Virus record (IMG/VR): IMGVR_UViG_3300029319_000051
Location: 1 to 58,119 of that record
Strand: one strand, 5' to 3'
Length of the DNA stretch: 58,119 nucleotides
DNA from: a virus
Made by a program: the position numbers and the translations under genes. Below, piece after piece: positions 20,108 through 29,400 of this stretch; the first letter of the stretch is position 1, and every line of letters begins with the position of its first letter. The notes under the pieces were generated by a model that worked only from the letters and a program-made list of their open reading frames with translations, had not been told where the DNA came from and ran no database searches.

Positions 20108-21517
20108 ATGGCTACTACTGCTGCTGCGGCTGGAGGCTTGGATGGCGCACCCGCCAATCTTAGACTAACGCCCGAAAAATATACTACTATTGACACTCTG
20201 CTTGATCACAACAAGCCAGATGTCATGCCACAGCTCGTAGAAACTTACGGTGATCAAGGCATCACTGGTTTCTTGAAGCTCACTGGCGCAATCAACTCTG
20301 GAGGATCTGCCGACCAGATTGAGTACTTTGAAGTTGGAAGACGTCACAGACTTGTAACTGGTGTTACTGATAGTGCTGATGACGACCAAATTACATTGTC
20401 TGTTGCCGCTGATGGCACTGACGGCACTGCCATCGGTCCTAACGATGTGGTTATGGATAGTGCTAACGGTCAACGCTTTGTTGTTATTTCTGCTGATGGA
20501 TCTCCAACAGCTGCTGATGACTACGTTTTGATGACACTTGATGGAGGTGCTGCCAGTAACAACTCTACTTCACGTAGCTTTATTGTACTTGGAAACATGT
20601 ACGGGCAGGGCACTGAGCAACCATCTCACTTCACTGATGCTGATGTTGTTAGACGCAAGAACCCCTACATGATCGTAAAAGATCGTTTCCAGGTAAATGG
20701 TTCACAGGCAACTAACATCGGTTACATTGACGTAGGCGGAGGCGACTTCCGCTGGTTTATGTATGGTGAGCAAGAGGCTCGGAGACGTTTTGAGGATCGC
20801 CGTGAGATGATGTTGTTGTTTGCTGAAAAGGGCAACGATGACAATAATACGGATGCTACTTCTGCTGTCTACGCTGGCAACGCTCAAGATGCAGGCAAGG
20901 GTTCAGAGGGATACATCTCTGCTGTTGAGTCTAGAGGTATTGTTGTTTCTAACGCTAACGCTAATCCATTGGATAGCTTTGCTGAGTTTGACGATATCAT
21001 CTTGGAGCTCGACAACAATGGAGCCACTTCTGAGTACGCTATGTACTTGAACAGAAAGCAAGACCTCGCTATTGATGACATGCTTGCTTCTGGTGTTTCT
21101 ACTGGTGTCACTGCTGGATTGACTGGTCAGTTTGGCGCATTTAACAACGACGCTGACATGGCCGTTAAGTTGGGCTTTAAGTCCTTTACTCGCGGTGGTT
21201 ACACGTTCCACAAGCATGACTTTAAGTTGTTGAATGATCCTACTCTCTTGGGTGCTTCTAACTTCTTGCAAGGTTGCATGGTTCCTATGAGCCAGGTGAC
21301 TGACCCACGTACAGGCTACAAGGCTCCTGCTTTGTCTATGTACTACAAAGAAGCAAACGGCTACTCTAGAGAGATGGAGCACTGGGTAACTGGTGGTGGC
21401 GTTTTGGGACACACAAACAATGGAGATGCTGGTAGAGACGTTGCTACGTTCCACTACCGCTCTGAGATTGCTTTGGTGACTCGTGCTGCTAACCAACACG
21501 TTATCATTAAGGGATAA
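20108..21517 (+). CDS. Major capsid protein, 469 aa
   Basis: The coat protein is identified by position after the scaffold, its size (400-500 aa), lack of basic tracts and a balanced alpha/beta composition. The segments DNKPDVMPQLVETYGDQGIT-like N-arm, the long domain with QEARRRFEDRREMMLLFAEK and the C-terminal FHYRSEIALVTRAANQHVII fit an HK97-fold coat of the kind found in marine Bacteroidetes podoviruses. A hairpin follows at 21532-21563. Fold confirmation needs structure prediction. Confidence 0.85.
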   Translation: MATTAAAAGGLDGAPANLRLTPEKYTTIDTLLDHNKPDVMPQLVETYGDQGITGFLKLTGAINSGGSADQIEYFEVGRRHRLVTGVTDSADDDQITLSVAADGTDGTAIGPNDVVMDSANGQRFVVISADGSPTAADDYVLMTLDGGAASNNSTSRSFIVLGNMYGQGTEQPSHFTDADVVRRKNPYMIVKDRFQVNGSQATNIGYIDVGGGDFRWFMYGEQEARRRFEDRREMMLLFAEKGNDDNNTDATSAVYAGNAQDAGKGSEGYISAVESRGIVVSNANANPLDSFAEFDDIILELDNNGATSEYAMYLNRKQDLAIDDMLASGVSTGVTAGLTGQFGAFNNDADMAVKLGFKSFTRGGYTFHKHDFKLLNDPTLLGASNFLQGCMVPMSQVTDPRTGYKAPALSMYYKEANGYSREMEHWVTGGGVLGHTNNGDAGRDVATFHYRSEIALVTRAANQHVIIKG

Positions 21518-21531
21518 TAATAACAGTTAGG

Positions 21532-21563
21532 TAGACGGGAGGGGCTTCGTCCCTTCCCCTCTA
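21532..21563 (+). promoter_or_regulatory. Hairpin after the major capsid gene
   Basis: TAGACGGGAGGGG and the matching CCCTTCCCCTCTA arm form an imperfect stem (C-C mismatch, one bulge) around a CTTCG loop. No T run follows, so it is more likely an mRNA 3'-end stabiliser or an attenuator than a terminator. It would allow higher capsid mRNA than downstream mRNA. Two genes follow without another promoter box. Confidence 0.5.
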
Positions 21564-21586
21564 GCTACAAAAAATAACTAGTTACT

Positions 21587-21901
21587 ATGGAAAAATTTTT
21601 GTATTTCGAAAACGCGGCCACAGACTCCACCTGTATCCCAGCAAGGCATCTTGTTGAGATGGAAATGGATGGAAGTGGAACTGCTTTAGACATAAGGTTC
21701 TCAGTCGGTTCTGGCACTTCTCTAAAAGAGTATGAAGTGGCAGTAACTATTTCTGACAACACGGGGACAGAAGTCATGAGAGCTATCTCAGAAGAAATTA
21801 GATTCGGGAAAGACCCGTTTATTATCATCGCTGATGACACTAACAGTGTTTATGCTCACTCAAGCATCACTGCTGTGGCAACACTGCCTGCAATCAGCTA
21901 A
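21587..21901 (+). CDS. Small virion protein, paralog of the next gene, 104 aa
   Basis: The core is a beta protein: KFLYFENAATDSTCIPARHL, then VTISDNTGTEVMRAISEEIR and a final FIIIADDTNS strand. The 226-aa neighbour follows the same order of motifs (FLFVNPAAS, DITITDGAGQTVMREFVEAI, VVVLANNADDS). Gene duplication next to the capsid gene suggests decoration or head-fibre subunits. Confidence 0.6.
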   Translation: MEKFLYFENAATDSTCIPARHLVEMEMDGSGTALDIRFSVGSGTSLKEYEVAVTISDNTGTEVMRAISEEIRFGKDPFIIIADDTNSVYAHSSITAVATLPAIS

Positions 21902-21913
21902 ATATTAGAAACC

Positions 21914-22594
21914 ATGGACGTAAATAAGAAATTTCTTTTTGTAAACCCAGCGGCTTCTAATGAGGATGAGGCCCGCATGTTTCCTTTGTCTAGCCTTCGT
22001 GCTTTTCACATGGATAACACTGACAGCTTAATTGCAACATTTAATGATGCTGGAACAAGCGATCACACAACTGTAGACATTACCATCACAGATGGTGCTG
22101 GGCAGACAGTCATGAGAGAGTTTGTTGAGGCCATTAACTTTTCAAAAGACGCTGTTGTTGTTCTTGCGAATAATGCTGATGATTCTTCTGTCTCTGCTAA
22201 CATTGACTTTGATACTGCCCCAACAATTACTGATGGGTCTGGAGTAACAAGTGTTACTGCTACAGATGATGGAACAGGAACAGGTACAATTCCAGAAGGA
22301 GCGACATTTGTTGCTGTGGACGCAGACGGTGATGCTAATCACATTGTGATTTTGCCATCTCCTGTTGTAGGAACAGTTCTTCATATTGCAGAAACTGGAA
22401 CTACTGGATTTGAGCTTAGAACCAGCGCTCCTGCTACTATTGGTATTAACGCTGGCACTGCTACTAATGCTGAATCTGAGATTGCTGGTGCAATTACGCT
22501 AGTTAGGTGCGTTTGTGTTTCAGCTACTAACTGGGTAGCTACTCAGTTTGACGCTGATGGAGACGAATCTAAAGTTGAGCAGGCAGCAGCCTAA
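21914..22594 (+). CDS. Virion protein, extended paralog of the previous gene, 226 aa
   Basis: The first 100 residues match the preceding 104-aa protein in motif order. The C-terminal half adds a Thr/Gly/Ala-rich beta domain (GTGTIPEGATFVAVDADGDA, later FELRTSAPATIGINAG). The addition looks like an exposed beta-sandwich or decoration domain. It ends just before a strong terminator. Confidence 0.6.
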   Translation: MDVNKKFLFVNPAASNEDEARMFPLSSLRAFHMDNTDSLIATFNDAGTSDHTTVDITITDGAGQTVMREFVEAINFSKDAVVVLANNADDSSVSANIDFDTAPTITDGSGVTSVTATDDGTGTGTIPEGATFVAVDADGDANHIVILPSPVVGTVLHIAETGTTGFELRTSAPATIGINAGTATNAESEIAGAITLVRCVCVSATNWVATQFDADGDESKVEQAAA

Positions 22595-22612
22595 TACTAA
22601 ACAGTTTATTGG

Positions 22613-22645
22613 AAAGGGGGACTTCGGTCCCCTTTTTCTTTTTCG
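22613..22645 (+). terminator. Rho-independent terminator
   Basis: AAAGGGGGAC pairs with GTCCCC(T)TTT around a TTCG loop (22623-22626), and T-rich TTTTTCTTTTT follows. It ends the capsid gene group. The next promoter box begins two bases later. Confidence 0.85.
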
Positions 22646-22646
22646 C

Positions 22647-22654
22647 TATATTTG
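22647..22654 (+). promoter_or_regulatory. Bacteroidetes-type -7 promoter box right after a terminator
   Basis: TATATTTG follows the T run of the terminator. ATG at 22670 is 15 bases downstream. The terminator-promoter pair marks a clear transcription-unit boundary. Confidence 0.7.
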
Positions 22655-22669
22655 CACTACTTAAATACA

Positions 22670-23905
22670 ATGAAGAAGTTTTTCCTATTTAGAAGAGAGT
22701 CAGAAACCGCAGGATCTGGGGCAACCACATCAAACACAGGTGTAGGTATATCTAGCCTCTCTATCCCTGCAGACAGCATGGCTTATATGACCACCAAGGT
22801 TGGTGGTTTGATTATTACTTTTAACCAGTCTTCTGCCTTTGAGTCTTCTTTCTTGAACCCAGGGGAGTCTATACCAAAGACGAGCGTAGAGGTGGGCTGT
22901 GCCAAAGGAGAAGAGACTGCCCTCATGGAGAGCATACTCAACTTTATTTCCTCTGAATCAAAAAAAAGCATCATGCGATTTGATGCTGTAAACCAGAACT
23001 CCACGTTTTCTCAGTTCGTTCAAGAGAAAGAGTCTGTATCTCCTGTTATACCTACGCTTGCTGTTGAGACAGTGAGTGGTGAGATCAGCCAGGGGACTCA
23101 GGAACAGAAGTTCCAAAACACCATAGCTGGTATCAACTTCCAAGGGAACCTCCCCATAGTGGACTACAACCACCTTGGGCTTGCTTCTTTCTCAGCATCA
23201 GCTACGATAACTTCTTGGCAAAACTCTGGCACAGGAGGCTCAACTTACAACCTTACCCCAACGTCGGGTGATACTCCGTCTGCTGTCAAGGCAGCTGACC
23301 AACTCAACTTCTCTACAGATGCTGTGAACTTTGGGCTTAATGAGTCCTTTGACGTTCCCGCCCTTACAATTCAAAACGACTACACTATATATGTTGTCAT
23401 AGGCACCGCTAACACCGTTGGGGTTGCCCCCATGTATGGGGACTCAAGCGAAGAATGTATTGGTTTTTCTGGAGTGTTTATGAAAAACGGAGCAAGTGCA
23501 GCACCTGAAATCTCAAACAAGACATTTAGTGTTAGACACAAAGGCAGAACTGGAGCTGTAGCTAGTGTTAAAACTTCAGTTGATACTATTGACAACAATT
23601 TTAACTCTACAGTACACAACGGGTGTCATGTCTTTGTCATTCGGAGAGACAAGAACTTCAATATGATGCTTCATGCGGCAAACCGAACAGAAAAAACAGG
23701 AGACATCATAGGCGTTATAGACGCTGTGACGGGAAAGTCAAACACTTCGGGGGCAACAGATGGAAACTTGCTTATAGAGCGCCTTGGACATGTAGGTGGA
23801 CTCTTTAAGGGTCAGATACCAAGATTTGGAATCATTGAAAAAGACATTGGAGCTAACGCGGCTTCTACTCTGGCAACAGATTTGTTTAATTTATACACAC
23901 TTTAA
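22670..23905 (+). CDS. Hypothetical virion protein, 411 aa
   Basis: The first 140 residues form one domain (KKFFLFRRESETAGSG, then AYMTTKVGGLIITFNQS and KKSIMRFDAVNQNSTF). The rest, after about residue 165, looks like a jelly-roll lectin or LamG-like domain (YTIYVVIGTANT, CHVFVIRRDKNFNMMLHAA, LLIERLGHVGGLFKGQIPRF), though less clear than the LamG gene at 15407. A structural or adhesion role is inferred. A TTG start at 22652 lies inside the promoter box and was rejected. Confidence 0.55.
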   Translation: MKKFFLFRRESETAGSGATTSNTGVGISSLSIPADSMAYMTTKVGGLIITFNQSSAFESSFLNPGESIPKTSVEVGCAKGEETALMESILNFISSESKKSIMRFDAVNQNSTFSQFVQEKESVSPVIPTLAVETVSGEISQGTQEQKFQNTIAGINFQGNLPIVDYNHLGLASFSASATITSWQNSGTGGSTYNLTPTSGDTPSAVKAADQLNFSTDAVNFGLNESFDVPALTIQNDYTIYVVIGTANTVGVAPMYGDSSEECIGFSGVFMKNGASAAPEISNKTFSVRHKGRTGAVASVKTSVDTIDNNFNSTVHNGCHVFVIRRDKNFNMMLHAANRTEKTGDIIGVIDAVTGKSNTSGATDGNLLIERLGHVGGLFKGQIPRFGIIEKDIGANAASTLATDLFNLYTL

Positions 23906-23916
23906 TTCATTTAATC

Positions 23917-24759
23917 ATGGCTGAACAAGCTAAAAAAAGACGGGCTCCAGGCCGCCCCAAAAAGGCCGAGACAGTGGAAAACGTGCAGCCCATTACGCCT
24001 GCCGTTAAACCTACAGTAAAACCTAAAAAGCGCACAATTAAGCGCAAAGAGGTTGTAAACGAAAACAAAGAGTACGAAATCATCAAGGGTGGTGGTGTTG
24101 TATACATGCTTCCACAAAAGGGAGTTACAGTGTACGACGAAGACAACGACACTGTTCGTGAAATACGTTACTGCCCTAACGAACCTTCTATTTACGTTGA
24201 CGAACAAAGCGAAAACGCTGTCAGGCAATCTGTCGCATTTAGGGACGGAAGAATTTTTGTCCCCAAAGAAAAGCCTAACTTGCGTAAATTTTTAGAGGTA
24301 CACCCTCAGAATGGCCCTGTATTTAGAGAGGTCAATAAGCGTAAAAGTGCTGAACAAGAGCTACAAAAAGAGTTTTTGCTCACAGACGCTATTTCTAAAG
24401 TTCGTGACACAGATATCAATGACTTGTTGCCAGTAGCTATTTACTTTGGCATTAACATCAACTCACCTGTATCAGAGATTCGTTACAATCTTTTGAATAT
24501 CGCAAAGCGTAAGACTGAAGAGTTTCTGCAATCCTTTGATTCACCTCAAGTTATGACTCGAAGCATAGTGCAGCAGGCTAAAGATTATCAAATCTTGAAC
24601 GTAAAAAATAATGGTGTATTCTGGTTCGACAGCAACAACTTGATTGTATCGGTACCTGTGGGTCAAGACCCGATGGATGTTATGGTTAGGTTCTGTCTCA
24701 CAGAGAAAGGAGCCTCGGTTCTATCCAACTTGGAAGAACGACTAGACAAGCTAGGATAA
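23917..24759 (+). CDS. AT-hook-bearing hypothetical protein, 280 aa
   Basis: The N-terminus KKRRAPGRPKKAE is an AT-hook-like GRP core between basic residues, which binds the DNA minor groove. A basic linker (KPTVKPKKRTIKRKE) and a mixed alpha/beta body follow (GGVVYMLPQKGVTVYDED), and the C-terminal half is helical. The gene lies between virion and neck genes and ends at a terminator. It may link DNA to the virion; otherwise unknown. Confidence 0.5.
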   Translation: MAEQAKKRRAPGRPKKAETVENVQPITPAVKPTVKPKKRTIKRKEVVNENKEYEIIKGGGVVYMLPQKGVTVYDEDNDTVREIRYCPNEPSIYVDEQSENAVRQSVAFRDGRIFVPKEKPNLRKFLEVHPQNGPVFREVNKRKSAEQELQKEFLLTDAISKVRDTDINDLLPVAIYFGININSPVSEIRYNLLNIAKRKTEEFLQSFDSPQVMTRSIVQQAKDYQILNVKNNGVFWFDSNNLIVSVPVGQDPMDVMVRFCLTEKGASVLSNLEERLDKLG

Positions 24760-24762
24760 AAG

Positions 24763-24788
24763 AAAGGCCCGAAGGGGCCTTTTTTTTT
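24763..24788 (+). terminator. Rho-independent terminator
   Basis: AAAGGCCC (24763-24770) and GGGCCTTT (24775-24782) form a perfect 8-bp stem with loop GAAG, followed by T's to 24788. It is directly after the stop of the AT-hook gene and five bases before the next promoter box. Confidence 0.92.
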
Positions 24789-24793
24789 GTTTG

Positions 24794-24801
24794 TATATTT
24801 A
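24794..24801 (+). promoter_or_regulatory. -7 promoter box variant TATATTTA, ATG 4 nt downstream
   Basis: TATATTTA is followed by CAGC and ATG at 24806. It lies immediately after the terminator and opens the neck/tail operon. Confidence 0.65.
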
Positions 24802-24805
24802 CAGC

Positions 24806-25585
24806 ATGGTTAAGGTAGCAGTTGTATACAACATTGTACGTGATCTGTGCAACAAAGATCAAAAGGGTTTTGTAACCCCAGCGGTGTTTAATACACTCGC
24901 AAGGGCCGCTCAGATGAATGTCTACAATGAGATGTTCAATGAGTTGAAGATTGCTACACGTTTGAGAAAGTCTGGGGGCGACGCTGGCAGAGACAAGTCC
25001 GCATACAAGATGGTCGAGGAAGACCTTTCGTACTTCATAACGAGCAAGCGTTTGAATGTTTCTGGAGAAGAAGAGCCTGTGCAAGACGAAGACCCCCAAG
25101 GCAACCCCCTTTTTGACGAAGACGGAGAAGAAATAATGGTGGCTGTAGAGGAAGTGGCTAGGGTAAACAAGCCAGCAGATCTCTCAAGGATTATAAGCAT
25201 GAACGTGTTTGAAACCAACACTTCAGTTGAAATCATATATGACTCTGAAAAAGCAAAGAGGGTTCTAAACAGCAATCTTTCTGCCCCTAGTGAAGAGTTT
25301 CCTATAGCCCTCATTGATGGTATTAACATCGAGATCTTCCCTCAAACCATAACCTCTGATATAAACATCAAGTACTACAGATACCCTGTAGAGCCAAAAT
25401 ATGTTGCCTTATCAATAGGTGGGTCGACAGGCTTTGTTGTTGAAGACCCTATCAACTGCACAAACTTCGAGTTGCCAGATCACTACCTGACAGAGCTCGT
25501 AGGTGAGATTGCTAGGATGATTGGTGTAAGGCTTAGGGACGATGTTTTAATGCAGTACGGCGTTACTGAAACTACGAATAGATAA
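24806..25585 (+). CDS. Neck/connector-type protein, 259 aa
   Basis: The N-terminal helices (TPAVFNTLARAAQMNVYNEM) and a beta region (GINIEIFPQTITSDINIKYY) lead to a helical end (LPDHYLTELVGEIARMIGVR). I associate this order with head-tail connector or ring proteins of Bacteroidetes podoviruses. It overlaps the next gene by one base (TAATG), and both precede the nozzle gene, the usual head-neck-tail order. Confidence 0.55.
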   Translation: MVKVAVVYNIVRDLCNKDQKGFVTPAVFNTLARAAQMNVYNEMFNELKIATRLRKSGGDAGRDKSAYKMVEEDLSYFITSKRLNVSGEEEPVQDEDPQGNPLFDEDGEEIMVAVEEVARVNKPADLSRIISMNVFETNTSVEIIYDSEKAKRVLNSNLSAPSEEFPIALIDGINIEIFPQTITSDINIKYYRYPVEPKYVALSIGGSTGFVVEDPINCTNFELPDHYLTELVGEIARMIGVRLRDDVLMQYGVTETTNR

Positions 25586-26469
25586 TGGCATTTGAAGACG
25601 TAACATATAGCGGCGAGAGGTCAACTAATGGCACCAAAAGTGAAACGATGAACTTCGTTTCTCTTAGGCAGCTGATTGATGACTTTATTGTGACAATGGA
25701 CAGTGATGACTACATCAGCAACGTGTCCGACACAGCCATAAGAAACATCGCACTTCGTGGCATTAGAGAGTTTGGCTTTGACGTCAGCAGCCGCGTGCGC
25801 TCTATAAAAAGAACGATTCAGTCTAACAACACCGTGATCTTGCCTGAGGACTATGTAGATCTCGTTAAGATTGGAGTCGTAGACAGCGACGGCATACTCA
25901 GGGTTTTGGGTCAGAACAAAAACTTAAACTACTCTAGGAAGTTAACTACTGAAGTCGCTACAACAGACAGCGAGGCTGGCCCATTGAATCTAACCTCAAA
26001 CATAATTAAAAACAGGGAAGACGACAAGAATGCTACTGCTGGAAGCAACAGCGGCAACGGAGACCTTGATCACTTTATCTTTGAGAACTACTTGTTTCAA
26101 GGGGGGATAGGAAGGCTCTACGGCTTAGGTGGTGGACACCTTGCTGGGGAGTACAGAATCAATCTTGATCAAAACAGAATAGAGATAGACACTGACTCAG
26201 GCAGCAGTGAGATTGTCTTGGAGTATATTGCTGACGAAGCCAGGTCTACCAATCCCGTTATACATGTGTACGCTGAGGAAGCTTTGAGGAGCTACATGTA
26301 CTACAAGCTTTGCGAAAGAAAGTCTACGGTGCCAGCCAACGAAAAGGCCAGAGCCCGACGTGAGTATTACAACGATCGTCGATTGGCTAAGGCTAGACTC
26401 AGTAACTTCAGTAAAGATGAAGCACTGAAGACAATTCGTAAAAATTACCTACTGGCACCTAAGTACTGA
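25585..26469 (+). CDS. Neck/ring-type protein, 294 aa
   Basis: SLRQLIDDFIVTMDSDDYIS, then IRNIALRGIREFGFDVSSRV and TVILPEDYVDLVKIGVVDSD form the start typical of the ring/adaptor proteins seen in crAss-like and marine Bacteroidetes podoviruses. The C-terminus (HVYAEEALRSYMYYKLCERK) is helical. It probably builds the ring below the portal that holds the nozzle. It overlaps the giant nozzle gene by one base. Confidence 0.6.
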   Translation: MAFEDVTYSGERSTNGTKSETMNFVSLRQLIDDFIVTMDSDDYISNVSDTAIRNIALRGIREFGFDVSSRVRSIKRTIQSNNTVILPEDYVDLVKIGVVDSDGILRVLGQNKNLNYSRKLTTEVATTDSEAGPLNLTSNIIKNREDDKNATAGSNSGNGDLDHFIFENYLFQGGIGRLYGLGGGHLAGEYRINLDQNRIEIDTDSGSSEIVLEYIADEARSTNPVIHVYAEEALRSYMYYKLCERKSTVPANEKARARREYYNDRRLAKARLSNFSKDEALKTIRKNYLLAPKY

Positions 26470-29400
26470 TGATAGATAAGATATTTCCTCGGAAGCTTAA
26501 TCGTTCAAAAGATGCAAGGCTTCTCGACAAGACAGAGATGTACAATGCCATCAATATTTCTATTGATGACTTTGACACGGCTGTAGATGACACTTCGGAC
26601 ACAGGTGACGCTGGTGTTATAAAGCCAGTAAAAGGCAATGACGCTATAGATCAAGACACAACTGTTCTTGAATCGGGTGAAAGCGCTAGAGTCATTGGCA
26701 GTGTTGTTGATGAAGTTAATGGGCAGATATACTTATTTGTTTTTTCTACAAATGCTGAGAAGCAAGGTGTATACAGGATAACCGCTGATGACAACGTTGA
26801 GGCCATCTATGTTTCTGAATACTTTGAGTTTCAAAATGACGACTTTGTAAAAGGAGATATCGTATACCACAGTGATGGCAACGTCATATTGTATTTTACT
26901 GACGGACGTAATGAGCCCAAAAAACTCTCTCTTGATGATACGGCTATTGCTGCGGCAACTGGCGCTAGCGCTAGCAGAGTAAAGGACTTTATTACAGCGT
27001 GCCCCAAAACACCTATGCACCCACCTACGTGGGAGTTTTTTTCAGAGCCCACAAAGCCTATAAACTTCAGGTCCGTTGAGGGCTTTCAGTTTGCATACCA
27101 GTGTATATACAGCACAGGAGAAGAAAGTGCAATATCAACTTACTCTGATGTTGCAATTCCAACGCCTTACTTGACTCAAGGGTCTCTTACTGAGCCAAAC
27201 CTTGAGGCAGCCAATGGCTTGCTTGTCAAAATACCTAAAGAGGTAAGGGGCATACCAAACTACACCGACAACATCGAAAGAATTAGACTTTTGGTGCGTA
27301 TTGGAAACGATGGGGCGTTTTTTACTGTTTCTGAAAAAGACGCTGCCACAGGATCAGATGAATTGACATTTGAATTTTACAACGACTCTGTCTTAACAGG
27401 AGTCCCTCAAGAGGATCAAGACAAGCTCAATGATGCCCTCCCCAGGATAGCTAGAGCGCAAACAGTAATTAACGACAGGCTCATATATGGGAACTACACG
27501 GAGGGGTATGAAACAAATTCTGTTAATGCCACCCTTACCACAGTCAATACACCAAGGCCTGAAGATTTCGTAGACCTAAAGATTGGAGTAAGGCCCTTGA
27601 TTTCTCCAGCCTTTGCTGATTCGCCAGCGTTTTCCGAAGAATCACCTAGCAACATATCTGTATCTCTCAATGGGGAAAACTTTGACATCACTCAAGAGGG
27701 TGTTGGAAATAAAGTGTTTAACAGGAGGGCTTCTTACCAGTTTGACCTCTCTGACCTTCCGTCTGTTTTGCCTGAAGGAGCTATTGTAGACATATCTTTT
27801 GCTATAGAGCCTGACGGAAACTTTGAGCTATACGATAGTGACCGAAGCTTTCACGCTTTTAAAAACAATGGTTTTGGTTTGTCTTCAAATGTTGGTGACA
27901 ACAAAAGTATTTTTGATGACTATAGGGGAGTAAAAAAAAGTGGAACTACGCATGAGTACCTTATCGGAGATGGTTCTCCTACCAGGTTCCAAGACAATAG
28001 CGGAGTTGGGGCAACTGGTCTGACATGGAATGTAGTTGACCCTGGTGACGAAGTGGGTATTGTTCAGGGACCTATTCAAAACATTACGTTCGGCACCTCC
28101 CCTTCAAATCCATTTATTATACCCCAAGCTCTAGTGAAGTTTAGAGCAAGGTTTAAAATTATAAATGGTGTAGAGGGTTCTACCTCGGTAAAGGCTTTTG
28201 TTACCAATGTTTTAAAGGGTTACTTTAGCGACGGTGACACAAGCTTGGCTGGAGTTGATTTTTTCCCACCTGAAATAGCTGTTGAATTGACTCCTGGGCA
28301 AGATAGATCTCCTACTGTGTCTATTGATCAGTTTATGAACAGCTCTAACGGATATGGGTTCATACCCGACACCGACAAAAGAGCCAGAACAGTTGTAAGT
28401 TGTTTTAGCAAAGATGAATACAACACCCCATTGGGTGTAACTGACTTTGAAAACGCTTTTTCTGCTGTTGGTTACTTTGCTGTAAACAAAGCTGATGTAA
28501 CGTTTTCTCTCAGATATAGCGAAGACGTCAATAATGCAGTTTCTGGAGATGCAGAGTATGATGTTGGACCTATATTCTCTCTTCATATAGATGAGGTTTC
28601 TAATGTTGAAACCGTCACTATGATACCTAGAATCACAAGAAGCGGGTCTAGGGGTTGGATATATTTCACTAAATTTTATCTTAGCGGCGGCGGTTCTCCA
28701 GGAGCCCCCCTCGCGCCTGGAGCTAATGACGCAAACATCCGAAAAATATGTCTTCTTGACTCTCCGCAACAGCCTGATCCTGACATATCTATTGAAGATA
28801 ATGATTACAATATTTTCTTTTTATCTAGGCACTTTTGTCCAATAACAGACAACACTACAAATGCTGCCCAAACGCTTTCTGATGCGGGAGTTGGTGGAAA
28901 CTTTTTAAGAAGCCTTACAGTCAGACCTCTAGACTTTCTAAATGCAGGTGCGCTAGAAGTTATCCCCGTAGATCCATCTACTGGATTTGAAATTGGGGAC
29001 ACGAGGCTTGGCAGAAGCAACCAAGCCTTTGAAGGTTTTCAGGGCACTAGCAAAAACTTTATAGGAGGCGGATCCGTTGTCCTTAGTGTTTCTGGAAGTA
29101 CAGAGCTAGACAATGATTTTAGGGTTGAGTCAGGCAAGTCTACATATCCTGGAGCACAAACATATCTAAGCCAAAAGCTAAGGCACATAGGATACCTTGA
29201 GCTAAACCCCGAACCTGACAGCGTTAATGGAGAGATAATTAGAATTGCTGACCCAGTGGCTCCGTCTGGGATCATCTACTCCATTATAGATGGGGAGGTT
29301 AATATTAGACAAAACTATCAAGCAGGAAGGCTTTCTCCATCTTACTGGTATGGAGTATATTATGATACTGAGTACGGCGGAAGAAACAACAATCAGTTTG

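Noticed and set aside
20903-21499. Long minus-strand open frame (198 codons) opposite the capsid gene
   Set aside because: Its composition is that of a reverse-complement shadow, it lies fully inside the capsid gene, and it has no promoter or initiation context.
28212-28769. Minus-strand open frame of 185 codons inside the nozzle gene
   Set aside because: Shadow frame opposite a clearly coding gene, with no motif and no regulatory signals.
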